Part shown: piece after piece, positions 54,589-63,645 of the stretch
Position numbering within the stretch: position 1 is the first letter of the stretch
How the letters are laid out: each line of letters starts with the position of its first letter
Source: Kitasatospora sp. NBC_00374
GTDB lineage: Bacteria; Actinomycetota; Actinomycetes; Streptomycetales; Streptomycetaceae
Assembly: GCF_041434935.1 (NCBI RefSeq)
Contig: NZ_CP107964.1
Location: forward strand, 1,364,001 to 1,428,000
Length of the DNA stretch: 64,000 bases
Reading direction: 5' to 3'
The notes under the pieces: generated by a model
What the model saw: the letters and a program-made list of their open reading frames with translations, nothing else
Databases searched by the model: none
Told to the model about the DNA's origin: nothing
Position numbers and translations under genes: made by a program

Positions 54589-57146
54589 GTCCCACTCTCC
54601 TCGCGGGCGACCATGTCGGGCTCGCCGTCCGGCTCCACCGCTGCGGGAAGGTTGAGCAGCATGGTGGTTCCGCCGCCGGGTGTGTCCTCGATGTCCAGGG
54701 TGCCGCCCATCGCCTCGGCGAGGCCCCGGGAGAGGGCGAGGCCGAGGCCGACGCCGGTGGTGTTGTCGGTGTCGCCGAGGCGCTGGAACGGCAGGAAGAC
54801 CTGGTCGCGGTCCTCGACGGGGATGCCGGGGCCGCGGTCGATGATGCGGATCTCGACGCGGTCGAGGTGGCCGCTGGCGGTGACCAGGACGGGTGCGCCG
54901 GGGGCGTTGTGGCGCAGGGCGTTGGTGATGACGTTGGCGAGGACGCGTTCCAGCAGCGGCGGGTCGGCGAGGACCGGCGGGGCGGTGTCGAGATCGAGCG
55001 GCTGGACGGGCGCGTACTCGTCGAGCAGGGAGTCCAGGGCCCGGGGCAGGACCTCGTCCAGATGGGTGGGCGCCAGGTGGAGGGTGAGGGCTCCGGCCTG
55101 GAGGCGGCTCATGTCGAGCAGGTTGTCGACCAGGCGTGCGAGCTTGACGAGGGATTCGTCGGCGGTGGCGAGGAGTTCGCCCTGCTCCTCGTCGGAGAAG
55201 GTGACGTCCGGGCTGCGCAGCGAGCCGACGGAGGCCAGCGCGACGGCGAGCGGGGTGCGCAGGTCGTGGCTGACGGCGGCGAGCAGGGCGGTGCGCATCC
55301 GGTCGGCGGCCTTGATCGGTTCGACCTCCGCAGCCACGGTGGCGAGGCGGTCGCGCTCGAGCGCGGCGGCGATGTGAGCCGCGAAGGCGGTGAGGACCCG
55401 CTGGTCGGCGGCAGGCAGGCGGCGGCCTGCGAGGACCAGCAGTGCATCGCCGTTGACCGGGACTTCGCTCTCCACCCGGTCGGTTGCCGGCTCGGATTCG
55501 GAGTCAGTACGGGCGAGCACCTCGCCGCTCCCGCGGTCGAGCAGCGCGACGGAGTCCATGGCGAAGGCGGTGCGCGTCTTGTCCAGCAGGGCGGGCAGGG
55601 CGTCGGCGCCGCGCAGGATGCTGCCGGCGAGGGTGGAGAGGGTCTCGGCCTCGGCGGTGGCGCGGGCGGCCCGGCTGGTCAGTCTGCCGGCCCGGTCGAC
55701 GACGGTGGAGACGGTGAGGGCGACGGCGGCGAAGACCGCCAGGGCGACAAGGTTGTTGGGTTCGTCGATGGTGAAGGTGTGGACGGGCGGGATGAAGTAG
55801 TAGTTGAGCAGCAGCGAGGCGACCAGGGAGGCCAGCAGCGCGGAGGTGGCGCCGCCGAGCAGGGCGACCGCGACGACGCCGAGCTGGAAGATCAGCGCGA
55901 CGGTGGTCAGGTTCAGGCTGCTGAGCTGGGACAGGCCGGCGGTGAGCAGGGCGGGCAGCGCGAGGCCCGCGGCGTAGCCGGCGGCGGTGCGTCGTTTGGA
56001 GTGGCGGCGGCCGAGGGAGGGCAGTCGGCCGCGGCCGGTGAACTCGTGGGTGACCATGTGGACGTCGATGTCCTCGGACAGGTCGACGGTGGTCTGCCCG
56101 TTGCCTGGGCCGGTGAGGAAGCGGTTGAGCCGTCCACGCCTGCTGGTACCGAGGACGAGTTGGGTGGCGTCGTGGGCGCGGGCGAAGGAGAGCAGGGCGG
56201 TGGGGATGTCGTCGCCGACGACCACGTGGTAGCTGCCGCCGAGCGTTTCGACCAGTTGTCGCTGTTCGGCGAGGGCGCCGGGCGAGGCTCCGGCGAGGCC
56301 GTCGCTGCGGGTGATGTGGACGGCGAGCAGTTGGCCGCCCGCGGTGCGGTCGGCGATCCGGGCCGCGCGCCGGATGATCGTCTCGCCTTCCGGCCCGCCG
56401 GTGAGGGCGACCACGACGCGTTCCCGGGTCTCCCAGACGCGGTCGATGTTGTGGGTGGCGCGGTAGTCGCGCAGTCCTTCGTCGACGCGTCCGGCGACCC
56501 AGAGCAGGGCGAGTTCGCGCAGGGCGGTCAGGTTGCCGACCCGGAAGTAGTTGGAGAGTGCGGCGTCCACCTTCTCCGCCTTGTAGACGTTGCCGTGCGC
56601 CATCCGGCGCCTGAGGGCCTGCGGGGCCATGTCGACCAGTTCGATCTGGTCGGCGCGACGGACCACTTCGTCGGGGACGGTCTCGCGCTGCGGGATACCG
56701 GTGATCTTCTGGACGACGTCGTTCAGTGACTCCAGGTGCTGGATGTTGACGGTGGTGATGACGTCGATGCCGGCGGCGAGCAGCTCTGCGATGTCCTGCC
56801 AGCGCTTGGCGTTGCGCCCGCCGGGGATGTTGGTGTGGGCGAGCTCGTCGACCAACGCCACAGTGGGGCGGCGGGCGAGCACGGCGTCGAGATCCATCTC
56901 CTGGAACTCGGTGCCCCGGTAGCTGCGGGTGAGCCTCGGCACGACCTCGAGCCCCTGCAGGATGCTCTCGGTGTACTTGCGCGAGTGGGTCTCGATGAAG
57001 CCGACCACCACGTCCGCGCCCCGGTCCCGTCTGCGGTGGGCCTCGTCGAGCATCCGATAGGTCTTGCCGACACCGGGGGCCGATCCGAGGTAGACCCTCA
57101 GCCGGCCGCGGCGGGTGACGATGCCGGGGGTGAGGTCACGGGACAT
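54585..57146 (-). CDS. kdpD: Potassium sensor histidine kinase KdpD
   Basis: An 853-residue kinase with the full KdpD architecture. The N-terminal KdpD domain has a Walker A motif GSAPGVGKT (Lys28) and DELAHTN. A universal-stress-protein-like domain follows (about 240-380, GTSRRGRLNRFL). Four membrane helices (DUF4118) lie at about 395-490, then a GAF-like region, then the kinase core with the phospho-acceptor His in AVSHDLRTPLAVAL and GxG boxes GIPVEDRDQVFLPF and GVGLGLALSRG. It senses potassium limitation and ionic state. The ATG at 57146 is chosen over 57221. Confidence 0.95.
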   Translation of the reverse strand: MSRDLTPGIVTRRGRLRVYLGSAPGVGKTYRMLDEAHRRRDRGADVVVGFIETHSRKYTESILQGLEVVPRLTRSYRGTEFQEMDLDAVLARRPTVALVDELAHTNIPGGRNAKRWQDIAELLAAGIDVITTVNIQHLESLNDVVQKITGIPQRETVPDEVVRRADQIELVDMAPQALRRRMAHGNVYKAEKVDAALSNYFRVGNLTALRELALLWVAGRVDEGLRDYRATHNIDRVWETRERVVVALTGGPEGETIIRRAARIADRTAGGQLLAVHITRSDGLAGASPGALAEQRQLVETLGGSYHVVVGDDIPTALLSFARAHDATQLVLGTSRRGRLNRFLTGPGNGQTTVDLSEDIDVHMVTHEFTGRGRLPSLGRRHSKRRTAAGYAAGLALPALLTAGLSQLSSLNLTTVALIFQLGVVAVALLGGATSALLASLVASLLLNYYFIPPVHTFTIDEPNNLVALAVFAAVALTVSTVVDRAGRLTSRAARATAEAETLSTLAGSILRGADALPALLDKTRTAFAMDSVALLDRGSGEVLARTDSESEPATDRVESEVPVNGDALLVLAGRRLPAADQRVLTAFAAHIAAALERDRLATVAAEVEPIKAADRMRTALLAAVSHDLRTPLAVALASVGSLRSPDVTFSDEEQGELLATADESLVKLARLVDNLLDMSRLQAGALTLHLAPTHLDEVLPRALDSLLDEYAPVQPLDLDTAPPVLADPPLLERVLANVITNALRHNAPGAPVLVTASGHLDRVEIRIIDRGPGIPVEDRDQVFLPFQRLGDTDNTTGVGLGLALSRGLAEAMGGTLDIEDTPGGGTTMLLNLPAAVEPDGEPDMVAREESGT

Positions 57147-57206
57147 GGGCGCTGCTCTTTCTCTACGAAGGGCGGCCGGGATGGTGGAGGTTCGGTGGGC
57201 GATCGA

Positions 57207-57297
57207 CTGAGCGGCGTCCACTCGTCCGCTCAGCGGACACGCAATGCCGCGGACCGACCCGGGGCGGGGTGTGCTTCCCCGCGCCCCGGGCCGGTCC
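57207..57297 (-). terminator. Hairpins between kdpC and kdpD
   Basis: Two hairpins. A long GC-rich one has its arms at 57251-57269 and 57277-57297 (GGACCG and CCCGGGGC paired with their complements, loop about 7 nt). A smaller one pairs CTGAGCGG (57207-57214) with CCGCTCAG (57226-57233). They lie after the kdpC stop and before the kdpD start, so kdpFABC and kdpDE are probably separate or attenuated transcripts. Confidence 0.55.
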
Positions 57298-57323
57298 GTG
57301 TCACGCTCTGCGCTGACGCGATG

Positions 57324-57953
57324 TCACTTCGACTCGCTCAGTGCCTTGTTGAGCAGGACGATGTTGACGCCGTCCTGGCCGAGGAAGCCGAGCGAGCGGC
57401 CCTCGGTGTACTTGTCGATCAACTTGTTCAGCGTCTCGGTGGAGACATTGCGCTCCTTGGCGACCCGGTCGACCTGCTCCTTGGCGTAGGCGACCGAGAT
57501 GTGCGGGTCGAGGGAGGATCCGGAGGCGGTGACTGCGTCCACCGGGACGGTGGCCGGGTCGACGCCGTCGAAGGCGGCGACGGCGGCGCGGCGGTCCTCG
57601 ACGTTCTTCAGCAGGTCCTCGCTGTTGGGGCCGAGGTTCGAGGCGCCGGAGGCCTTCGGGTCGTAGGCGGAGGCCGCAGGCCGCGGCTGGAACCACTTCG
57701 GGTCCGGCTGGGCCTCCTCGTCCGGGTCGTCGGGGTTCTTCTTCGGCAGGTTGTAGTTCTGGCCGAGCAGGCTGGACCCGATCTCCTTGCCGTCGGACTT
57801 CACGATCGAGCCGTCGGCCTTGTCGGCGAACGCGACCTGGCTGACGCCGGTGACCAGCAGCGGATAGGCGATGCCGAGGATCACGGTCATCACCAGCAGC
57901 ATCCGCAGTGCGGTGAGGTGCGTGCGCACGACGGCGGGCAGTGGCTTGGACAT
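57324..57953 (-). CDS. kdpC: Potassium-transporting ATPase subunit KdpC
   Basis: A 209-residue subunit with one N-terminal membrane helix (about residues 12-34) and an extracytoplasmic domain containing VDAVTASGSSLDPHIS, the family signature, and YAKEQVDRVAKERNVS. It stabilises the KdpFABC complex and helps potassium binding. The gene follows kdpB with an 11-nt gap. Confidence 0.95.
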   Translation of the reverse strand: MSKPLPAVVRTHLTALRMLLVMTVILGIAYPLLVTGVSQVAFADKADGSIVKSDGKEIGSSLLGQNYNLPKKNPDDPDEEAQPDPKWFQPRPAASAYDPKASGASNLGPNSEDLLKNVEDRRAAVAAFDGVDPATVPVDAVTASGSSLDPHISVAYAKEQVDRVAKERNVSTETLNKLIDKYTEGRSLGFLGQDGVNIVLLNKALSESK

Positions 57954-57964
57954 CTCTGCTTCTC

Positions 57965-60070
57965 TCAGCTCAGGCCGGGGATGAACTGGACGATCAGGTC
58001 GATCGCCTTGATCCCGATGAACGGCACCACGAGACCGCCGAGTCCGTAGACCCCGATGTTCCGGGCCAGCAGCGAACTCGCGTCCGACGGGCGGTACTTC
58101 ACTCCCCGCAGGGCGAGCGGGATCAGACCGACGATGACCAGGGCATTGAAGATGATCGCCGAGGTGATGGCCGACTCCGGGCTGTGCAGACCCATGATGT
58201 TGAGGTGCCGCAGGCCCGGGTAGACCCCGGCGAACATCGCGGGGATGATCGCGAAGTACTTGGCGACGTCGTTGGCGATCGAGAACGTGGTCAACGCGCC
58301 CCGGGTGATGAGGAGCTGCTTGCCGATCTCGACGATCTCGATCAGCTTGGTGGGGTTGGAGTCCAGGTCCACCATGTTGCCGGCCTCCTTGGCCGCCATG
58401 GTGCCGGTGTTCATCGCCACGCCGACGTCGGCCTGGGCGAGCGCCGGGGCGTCGTTGGTGCCGTCGCCGGTCATCGCGACCAGCTTGCCGCCGGCCTGCT
58501 CCTTCTTGATCAGGGCCATCTTGTCCTCGGGGGTGGCCTCGGCGAGGAAGTCGTCGACGCCGGCCTCCTCGGCGATCGCCCGCGCCGTCAGCGGGTTGTC
58601 ACCCGTGATCATGATGGTCTTGATGCCCATCCGGCGCAGCTCGTCGAACCGCTCCTTCATGCCCTCCTTGACGACGTCCTTGAGGTAGATCACGCCCAGG
58701 ACGCGAGGAGTCCTCTCGCCGATCTTCGAGGCGACGACCAGCGGGGTGCCGCCGGCGGCGGAGATGCCGTCGACCAGCTGGGCGACATCGCTGCCGACGC
58801 TGCCGCCGTTCTCCGTCACCCACCGGCTCACCGAGCCGGCCGCGCCCTTGCGCACCCGGTGCACGGCGTCGGCCTCGTCGAGGTCGACGCCGGACATCCG
58901 GGTCTGGGCGGTGAACGGCACCCAGGTCGCGTGCGTCAACTCGCCCTGGGCGCGGGCCCGCAGGCCGTACCCGGTCTTGGCGAGGACGACGATCGAGCGG
59001 CCCTCGGGGGTCTCGTCGGCGAGCGAGGAGAGCTGGGCGGCGTCGGCCAGTTCCTCGACGGTGACACCGTTCGCGGGCTGGAACTCGGCGGCCTGGCGGT
59101 TGCCGAGGGTGATGGTGCCGGTCTTGTCGAGCAGCAGGGTGTTGACGTCGCCGGCCGCCTCGACGGCGCGGCCGGACATGGCGAGCACGTTGCGCTGCAC
59201 CAGGCGGTCCATGCCGGCGATGCCGATCGCGGACAGCAGGGCGCCGATGGTGGTCGGGATGAGCGCCACGATCAGGGCGACCAGCACGACCATCGACTGC
59301 GGGGCCCCGGCGAAGGTCGCCATCGGCTGCAGGGTGACCACGGCGATCAGGAACACGATCGTCAGGGAGGCCAGCAGGATGTTGAGGGCGATCTCGTTCG
59401 GCGTCTTCTGCCTGGCCGCGCCCTCGACCAGGGCGATCATCCGGTCGATGAACGACTTGCCGGGCTCCGAGGCGATCTTGACGACGATCCGGTCGGAGAG
59501 CACCTTGGTGCCGCCGGTGACGGCACTGCGGTCACCGCCCGACTCGCGGATCACCGGCGCGGACTCGCCGGTGATCGCCGACTCGTCGACCGACGCGACG
59601 CCCTCGACGACGTCACCGTCGCCGGGGATGATCTGCCCGGCCTCGACCACCACGTGGTCACCCAGCCGCAGCGCGGTGCCGGAGACCTCCTCTTCCGCGC
59701 CACTGGCAGGCCAGTTGACCAGGCGGCGGGCCATGGTGTCGCTCTTGGTCTTGCGCAGGGTGTCGGCCTGCGCCTTGCCGCGGCCCTCGGCGACGGCCTC
59801 GGCCAGGTTGGCGAAGACCGTGGTCAGCCACAGCCACACCGTGATCGCCCAGGCGAACACGGACGGATCGGCGATCGCGGAGACGGTGGTGACCACCGAG
59901 CCGACCTCGACCACGAACATGACCGGATTCTTGACCATGACGCGCGGGTCGAGTTTCTTCACCGCGTCCGGGAGGGACTTGGCAATCAGCCGCGGGTCGA
60001 ACAGACCGCCGGAGACTCTGTGTGGAGCCTGGCCGTGGTCGACCGGTGCGGGGGTAAGGGTGGTGGACAT
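57965..60070 (-). CDS. kdpB: Potassium-transporting P-type ATPase subunit KdpB
   Basis: A 701-residue P-type ATPase. The phosphorylation site is Asp315 in [13 protein letters not shown], the actuator motif is TGESAPVI, and the hinge [12 protein letters not shown] and [17 protein letters not shown] are present. It energises potassium uptake through KdpA. The ATG at 60070 overlaps the kdpA stop by one base (TGATG), and the longer frame upstream is antisense-type read-through of kdpA in another frame. Confidence 0.96.
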   Translation of the reverse strand: MSTTLTPAPVDHGQAPHRVSGGLFDPRLIAKSLPDAVKKLDPRVMVKNPVMFVVEVGSVVTTVSAIADPSVFAWAITVWLWLTTVFANLAEAVAEGRGKAQADTLRKTKSDTMARRLVNWPASGAEEEVSGTALRLGDHVVVEAGQIIPGDGDVVEGVASVDESAITGESAPVIRESGGDRSAVTGGTKVLSDRIVVKIASEPGKSFIDRMIALVEGAARQKTPNEIALNILLASLTIVFLIAVVTLQPMATFAGAPQSMVVLVALIVALIPTTIGALLSAIGIAGMDRLVQRNVLAMSGRAVEAAGDVNTLLLDKTGTITLGNRQAAEFQPANGVTVEELADAAQLSSLADETPEGRSIVVLAKTGYGLRARAQGELTHATWVPFTAQTRMSGVDLDEADAVHRVRKGAAGSVSRWVTENGGSVGSDVAQLVDGISAAGGTPLVVASKIGERTPRVLGVIYLKDVVKEGMKERFDELRRMGIKTIMITGDNPLTARAIAEEAGVDDFLAEATPEDKMALIKKEQAGGKLVAMTGDGTNDAPALAQADVGVAMNTGTMAAKEAGNMVDLDSNPTKLIEIVEIGKQLLITRGALTTFSIANDVAKYFAIIPAMFAGVYPGLRHLNIMGLHSPESAITSAIIFNALVIVGLIPLALRGVKYRPSDASSLLARNIGVYGLGGLVVPFIGIKAIDLIVQFIPGLS

Positions 60071-61731
60071 CAGTGGAGACCTTCCGCGATCGGCCCGAGG
60101 GCCAGGGCCGGGAAGTAGGTGAGGCCGACGACGATCAGGACGACGCCCGACAGCAGGCCCACGAACAGCGGCTTGTGGGTGGGCAGGGTGCCCGGGGTGG
60201 CGGGGACGGGCTGCTGCTGCGCGAGCGAGCCGGCCAGCGCGAGCACGAACACCATCGGCAGGAACCGGCCGAACACCATGCACAGGCCCAGCGCGGTGTC
60301 GTACCAGTCGGTGTTGACGGTGATACCGGCGAACGCCGAACCGTTGTTGTTGGACGCCGACGTGAACGCGTACAGCACCTCGGAGAAGCCGTGCGGACCG
60401 GAGTTCAGCATCCCCGCCCGCTCACCGGGCAGCGCCATCGCCAGACCGGTGCCGACCAGCACCAGCGCCGGCGTGGTCAGGATGTACAGCGAGGCGAACT
60501 TCATCTCGCGCCCGCCCAGCTTCTTGCCCAGGTACTCGGGCGTGCGGCCGACCATCAGACCCGCCACGAAGACCGCGACGATCGCCAGGATCAGCATCCC
60601 GTACAGGCCCGAGCCGGTACCGCCCGGCGCGATCTCGCCCAGCATCATGTTGAAGATCGTGATGCCGCCGCCGAACGGCGTGAACGAGTCGTGGAAGGAG
60701 TCCACCGCGCCGGTCGAGGTCAGCGTGGTGGAGGCGGCGAACAGACTGGAGGCGGCCACACCGAACCGCTGCTCCTTGCCCTCCATCGCGCCGCCGGCCG
60801 CCTGCAGCGCGGCGCCCGAGTGGTGCGCCTCCGAGAAGGTGACCAGCGCGGCGGAGGCCACCCAGAACAGGCCCATCACCGCGACGATCGCGTAGCCCTG
60901 GCGGTTGTCGCCGACCATCCGGCCGAAGGTGCGCGGCAGCGAGAAGGAGATCACCAGCAGCAGGAAGATCTCCAGCCAGTTGGTGAAACCGGTCGGATTC
61001 TCGAACGGGTGCGCCGAGTTGGCGTTGAAGAAGCCGCCGCCGTTGGTGCCCAGCTCCTTGATGACCTCCTGGGAGGCCACCGGGCCGCCCGGGATCGACT
61101 GGGTGTCGCCACCCAGCGTCACGACGTCGTGGAAGCCGTGGAAGTTCTGCACCACGCCGTTGGCCACCAGCACGAGCGCGAAGACGATCGAGATCGGCAG
61201 CAGCAGGCGCAGCACGATCCGGGTGAGGTCCACCCAGAAGTTGCCGACCCGGTCGGTGCGGTTGCGGGTGAACCCGCGGATCAGCGCGGCGACGATCGCG
61301 ATGCCGACCGCGGCGGAGACGAAGTTCTGCACCGCCAGGCCCGCCATCTGCACCAGGTGGCCCATCGCGGACTCGCCGCTGTAGGACTGCCAGTTGGTGT
61401 TGGTGGTGAACGAGACCGCCGTGTTCCAGGCCTGGTGCGGCTCCATCGACGGGACGCCGAGGTTCAGCAGCAGGTGGTTCTGGAGCCGGATCAGGCCGTA
61501 CAGGAAGAGGATCGAGAGAGCCGAGAACGCGAGTACCGAGCGCAGGTAGACCGGCCAGCGCTGGTCGGCGTCACCGTCGACGCCGACCACCTTGTACAGG
61601 CCGCGCTCAACTCTGAGGTGCTTGGCGGAGGTCAGGAGCTTGGCGATGTAGTCGCCGAGCGGGCGGTAGCACAGGGCCAGCGCGCCGACCAGGGCGACGG
61701 CCTGCAGCCAGCCCGCGAGAGTGGAGCTCAT
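60070..61731 (-). CDS. kdpA: Potassium-transporting ATPase subunit KdpA
   Basis: A 553-residue membrane subunit with about ten helices and the four pore loops of the SKT superfamily: [37 protein letters not shown] and NNGSAFAG. It forms the potassium-selective path. Its start lies immediately after kdpF (1-nt gap to 61733), so the operon is tightly coupled. Length is normal. Confidence 0.96.
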   Translation of the reverse strand: MSSTLAGWLQAVALVGALALCYRPLGDYIAKLLTSAKHLRVERGLYKVVGVDGDADQRWPVYLRSVLAFSALSILFLYGLIRLQNHLLLNLGVPSMEPHQAWNTAVSFTTNTNWQSYSGESAMGHLVQMAGLAVQNFVSAAVGIAIVAALIRGFTRNRTDRVGNFWVDLTRIVLRLLLPISIVFALVLVANGVVQNFHGFHDVVTLGGDTQSIPGGPVASQEVIKELGTNGGGFFNANSAHPFENPTGFTNWLEIFLLLVISFSLPRTFGRMVGDNRQGYAIVAVMGLFWVASAALVTFSEAHHSGAALQAAGGAMEGKEQRFGVAASSLFAASTTLTSTGAVDSFHDSFTPFGGGITIFNMMLGEIAPGGTGSGLYGMLILAIVAVFVAGLMVGRTPEYLGKKLGGREMKFASLYILTTPALVLVGTGLAMALPGERAGMLNSGPHGFSEVLYAFTSASNNNGSAFAGITVNTDWYDTALGLCMVFGRFLPMVFVLALAGSLAQQQPVPATPGTLPTHKPLFVGLLSGVVLIVVGLTYFPALALGPIAEGLH

Positions 61732-61732
61732 G

Positions 61733-61822
61733 TCAGAACTTCTCCGGGTAGATCAGCGCGACGACGAGGTAGCCGACGAGAGCGACGGCGACGATGAGAC
61801 CTGCGATGTTCTCGGCGCTCAC
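61733..61822 (-). CDS. kdpF: KdpF small membrane subunit
   Basis: A 29-residue single-helix peptide, [19 protein letters not shown] then [10 protein letters not shown], with the conserved YPEKF end. It stabilises the KdpFABC complex in the membrane. It begins with GTG at 61822, preceded on the minus strand by GGTGGAG, and its start overlaps the stop of another tiny ORF (61819-61902). Confidence 0.92.
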   Translation of the reverse strand: MSAENIAGLIVAVALVGYLVVALIYPEKF

Positions 61823-61902
61823 AGCTTCTCCACCCCCCGCGCGACCAGGGCGATGACGGCGAACACGGCAACCGTGACGCCGACGAAAACGAGATCGAGC
61901 AT
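61819..61902 (-). CDS. Unannotated 27-residue membrane peptide upstream of kdpF
   Basis: ATG at 61902, stop at 61821-61819. The peptide MLDLVFVGVTVAVFAVIALV is followed by ARGVEKL, a single helix with a short charged end, like KdpF in design but unrelated in wording. TGGAG lies 4-5 nt upstream of the ATG, and its TGA overlaps the kdpF GTG, so translation would be coupled. It is probably an extra small subunit or a translational leader of the Kdp operon. The function is inferred only from position. Confidence 0.7.
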   Translation of the reverse strand: MLDLVFVGVTVAVFAVIALVARGVEKL

Positions 61903-62019
61903 GGGCTCCACCAACGTGGTTCAGGACCTGGTCGTGGACGCCTCCGAAGGGCCCGCACGACACCGGCGGCAGACCGGCCAGAGCAGCAAATCAGCCGGTC
62001 AGGACGCTGATCGGATCCC

Positions 62020-62067
62020 TGACGCCTTCCATACGGATGAATTTGGAACATTGACGCGGCCTTGATA
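62020..62067 (+). promoter_or_regulatory. Proposed KdpE box of the kdpFABC operon
   Basis: Half-sites TGACG (62020), ATACG (62031, weak), TGACG (62052) and TGATA (62063), at offsets 0, 11, 32 and 43, identical spacing to the box at 44202. The region is less GC-rich than its surroundings and lies 118-165 bp upstream of the first ORF of the operon (61902). Confidence 0.6.
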
Positions 62068-62111
62068 CCTGCTTCACACGCTTGAGACTTCACCCTGGCC
62101 GGAACGTGTCG

Positions 62112-62143
62112 GTGGCCCCCGACAGCACGCTGTCCGGGGCCAC
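62112..62143 (-). terminator. Hairpin terminator after the truncated permease
   Basis: The arms at 62112-62126 (GTGGCCCCCGACAGC) and 62129-62143 pair over 15 bp with one mismatch and a very tight loop. It begins 16 nt after the permease stop (62159, minus strand) and insulates the kdp promoter from it. Confidence 0.65.
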
Positions 62144-62158
62144 ACGTCCGCGCTCAGA

Positions 62159-63313
62159 TCACAGCTTCTCCGGCGCCGGTACGGCCTTGGAACGAACCGG
62201 CTCGCCGCGGCGCACCGCGCCGGGGGCGCGGGGGGCGGAGGAGAGCTGCCAGGGCACGCTGATCACCATCACGCCCGGGGTGAACAGCAGGCGGCTCTTC
62301 AGCCCGAGCGCCGACTGGTTGTGCAGCAGGTGCTCCCACCAGTGGCCGACCACGTACTCGGGGATGAAGACGGCGACCGCGTCCCGGGGGCTGGTGCGGC
62401 GCACGGTACGGACGTAGGAGACGACCGGCTTGGTGATCTCGCGGTACGGCGAGTCCAGCACCTTGAGCGGCACCTGCACCTCGAACTCGTCCCACTGGGT
62501 GCGCAGTTCGTCCGTCGCCTCCCTCTCCACCTCGACCGTGACGGCCTCCAGGGTGTCCGGGCGGAACGCCTCGGCGTAGCCGAGGGCGCGCAGGGTGGGC
62601 TTGTGGAGCTTGGAGACCAGGACGATGCCGTGCACCTTGGCCGGGCGCACCGATTCGGCCTGCGGGTCCTGGACGGCGAGTTCGTCGGCGACGCTGTCGT
62701 AGTGGCGACGGATGGCGCGCATCATCAGCCACAGCACGATCGCGGCGACCACGGCCAGCCAGGCGCCCTGGGCGAACTTGGTCAGCAGCACGATCACCAG
62801 CACCAGGGCGGTGGTGACCGCGCCCAGTGCATTGATCACCCTGGAGCGCTGGGCCGCTCGACGCACCGGGCCGTCGCTCTCACTCGCAAGGAGCCGGTTC
62901 CAGTGCTTGACCATGCCGACCTGGGAGAGCGTGAAGGAGGTGAAGACGCCGAGGATGTAGAGGTGGATCAGGCTGGTGACGTCCGCGTCGTAGAGCCAGA
63001 GCAGGCCGCCGGCGACCACCGCGAGGGCGATGATGCCGTTGGAGAACGCGAGGCGGTCGCCCCGGGTGTGCATCTGCCGGGGCAGGTAACGGTGTTCGGC
63101 CAGGATCGAGGCCAGCAGCGGGAAGCCGTTGAACGCGGTGTTCGCGGCCAGGATCAGCACCAGCGCGGTCGCGGCCTGGATCACGTAGAACAGGATGCTG
63201 TCGCTGCCGCCGAACACGGAGGCCGCCAGCTGCGCGATCACCGTCTGCTGGGTGTAGCCGGCGCAGTCGGCGGGGAGGCCGGTGAGCTGGCAGGCGTCGT
63301 CGACGTAGTGCAC
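62159..63313 (-). pseudogene. 5'-truncated APC permease (C-terminal 384 residues)
   Basis: The readable part starts at GTG 63313 and encodes the second half of an APC permease of the same superfamily as the KimA-like gene: helices from QQTVIAQLAASVFGG through AANTAFNGFPLLASILAEHRYLP, VGMVKHWNR, and the soluble C-terminal domain. About 230-270 N-terminal residues with the first six helices are missing, and an in-frame TAG lies 12 codons upstream (63350-63352). It is probably non-functional. Its orthologue in other strains would be about 650 residues. Confidence 0.72.
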
Positions 63314-63624
63314 CTTCGAGCCCGTCCAAGGAGTGCGGGAGGTGTACTGCTACTGGCTCGTCGGGCCGCTGCGGGGAAACCGCGGCCGGACAGGTACGGC
63401 GTGGGCGGCCATGGAAGCCCTGCCACGCTCCGACCGGATCAGCCGCGGGGAGGCAGAGTCACCGGACGGCGGTGACGAAGCGCGACTCCCCCGGCGTCGG
63501 GCCGGGAGGCGCCTCCTTCGGTCGCCCGCGAATACGGCGGGCGGTCGTGGTGGCGTGTCGAGCGGTTCATGACGTCCATTCAAATGCACCCGCCACCGGC
63601 CGGGCAAGGACGGTTCATTTGCCC
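63314..63624. other. Gap upstream of the truncated permease
   Basis: About 310 bp. I see no N-terminal permease sequence in any frame, so the missing half was deleted rather than frameshifted. No other gene is apparent. Confidence 0.45.
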
Positions 63625-63640
63625 TGACGAATCCTTGACG
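63625..63640 (+). promoter_or_regulatory. Proposed KdpE half-site pair
   Basis: TGACG at 63625 and 63636, an exact 11-bp direct repeat in the same orientation as the other boxes. It may be the surviving operator of the permease whose 5' half is gone. No half-sites at the 32/43 offsets apart from a partial TGACC at 63668. Confidence 0.45.
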
Positions 63641-63645
63641 AGCAG

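Noticed and set aside
54867..56729. 620-codon plus-strand frame opposite kdpD
   Set aside because: It is the antisense of a gene with unmistakable KdpD motifs; its translation is a low-complexity Gly/Gln/Glu string.
57314..57318. TGACG near the kdpC stop as a KdpE box for kdpDE
   Set aside because: No second half-site at 11, 21 or 32 bp.
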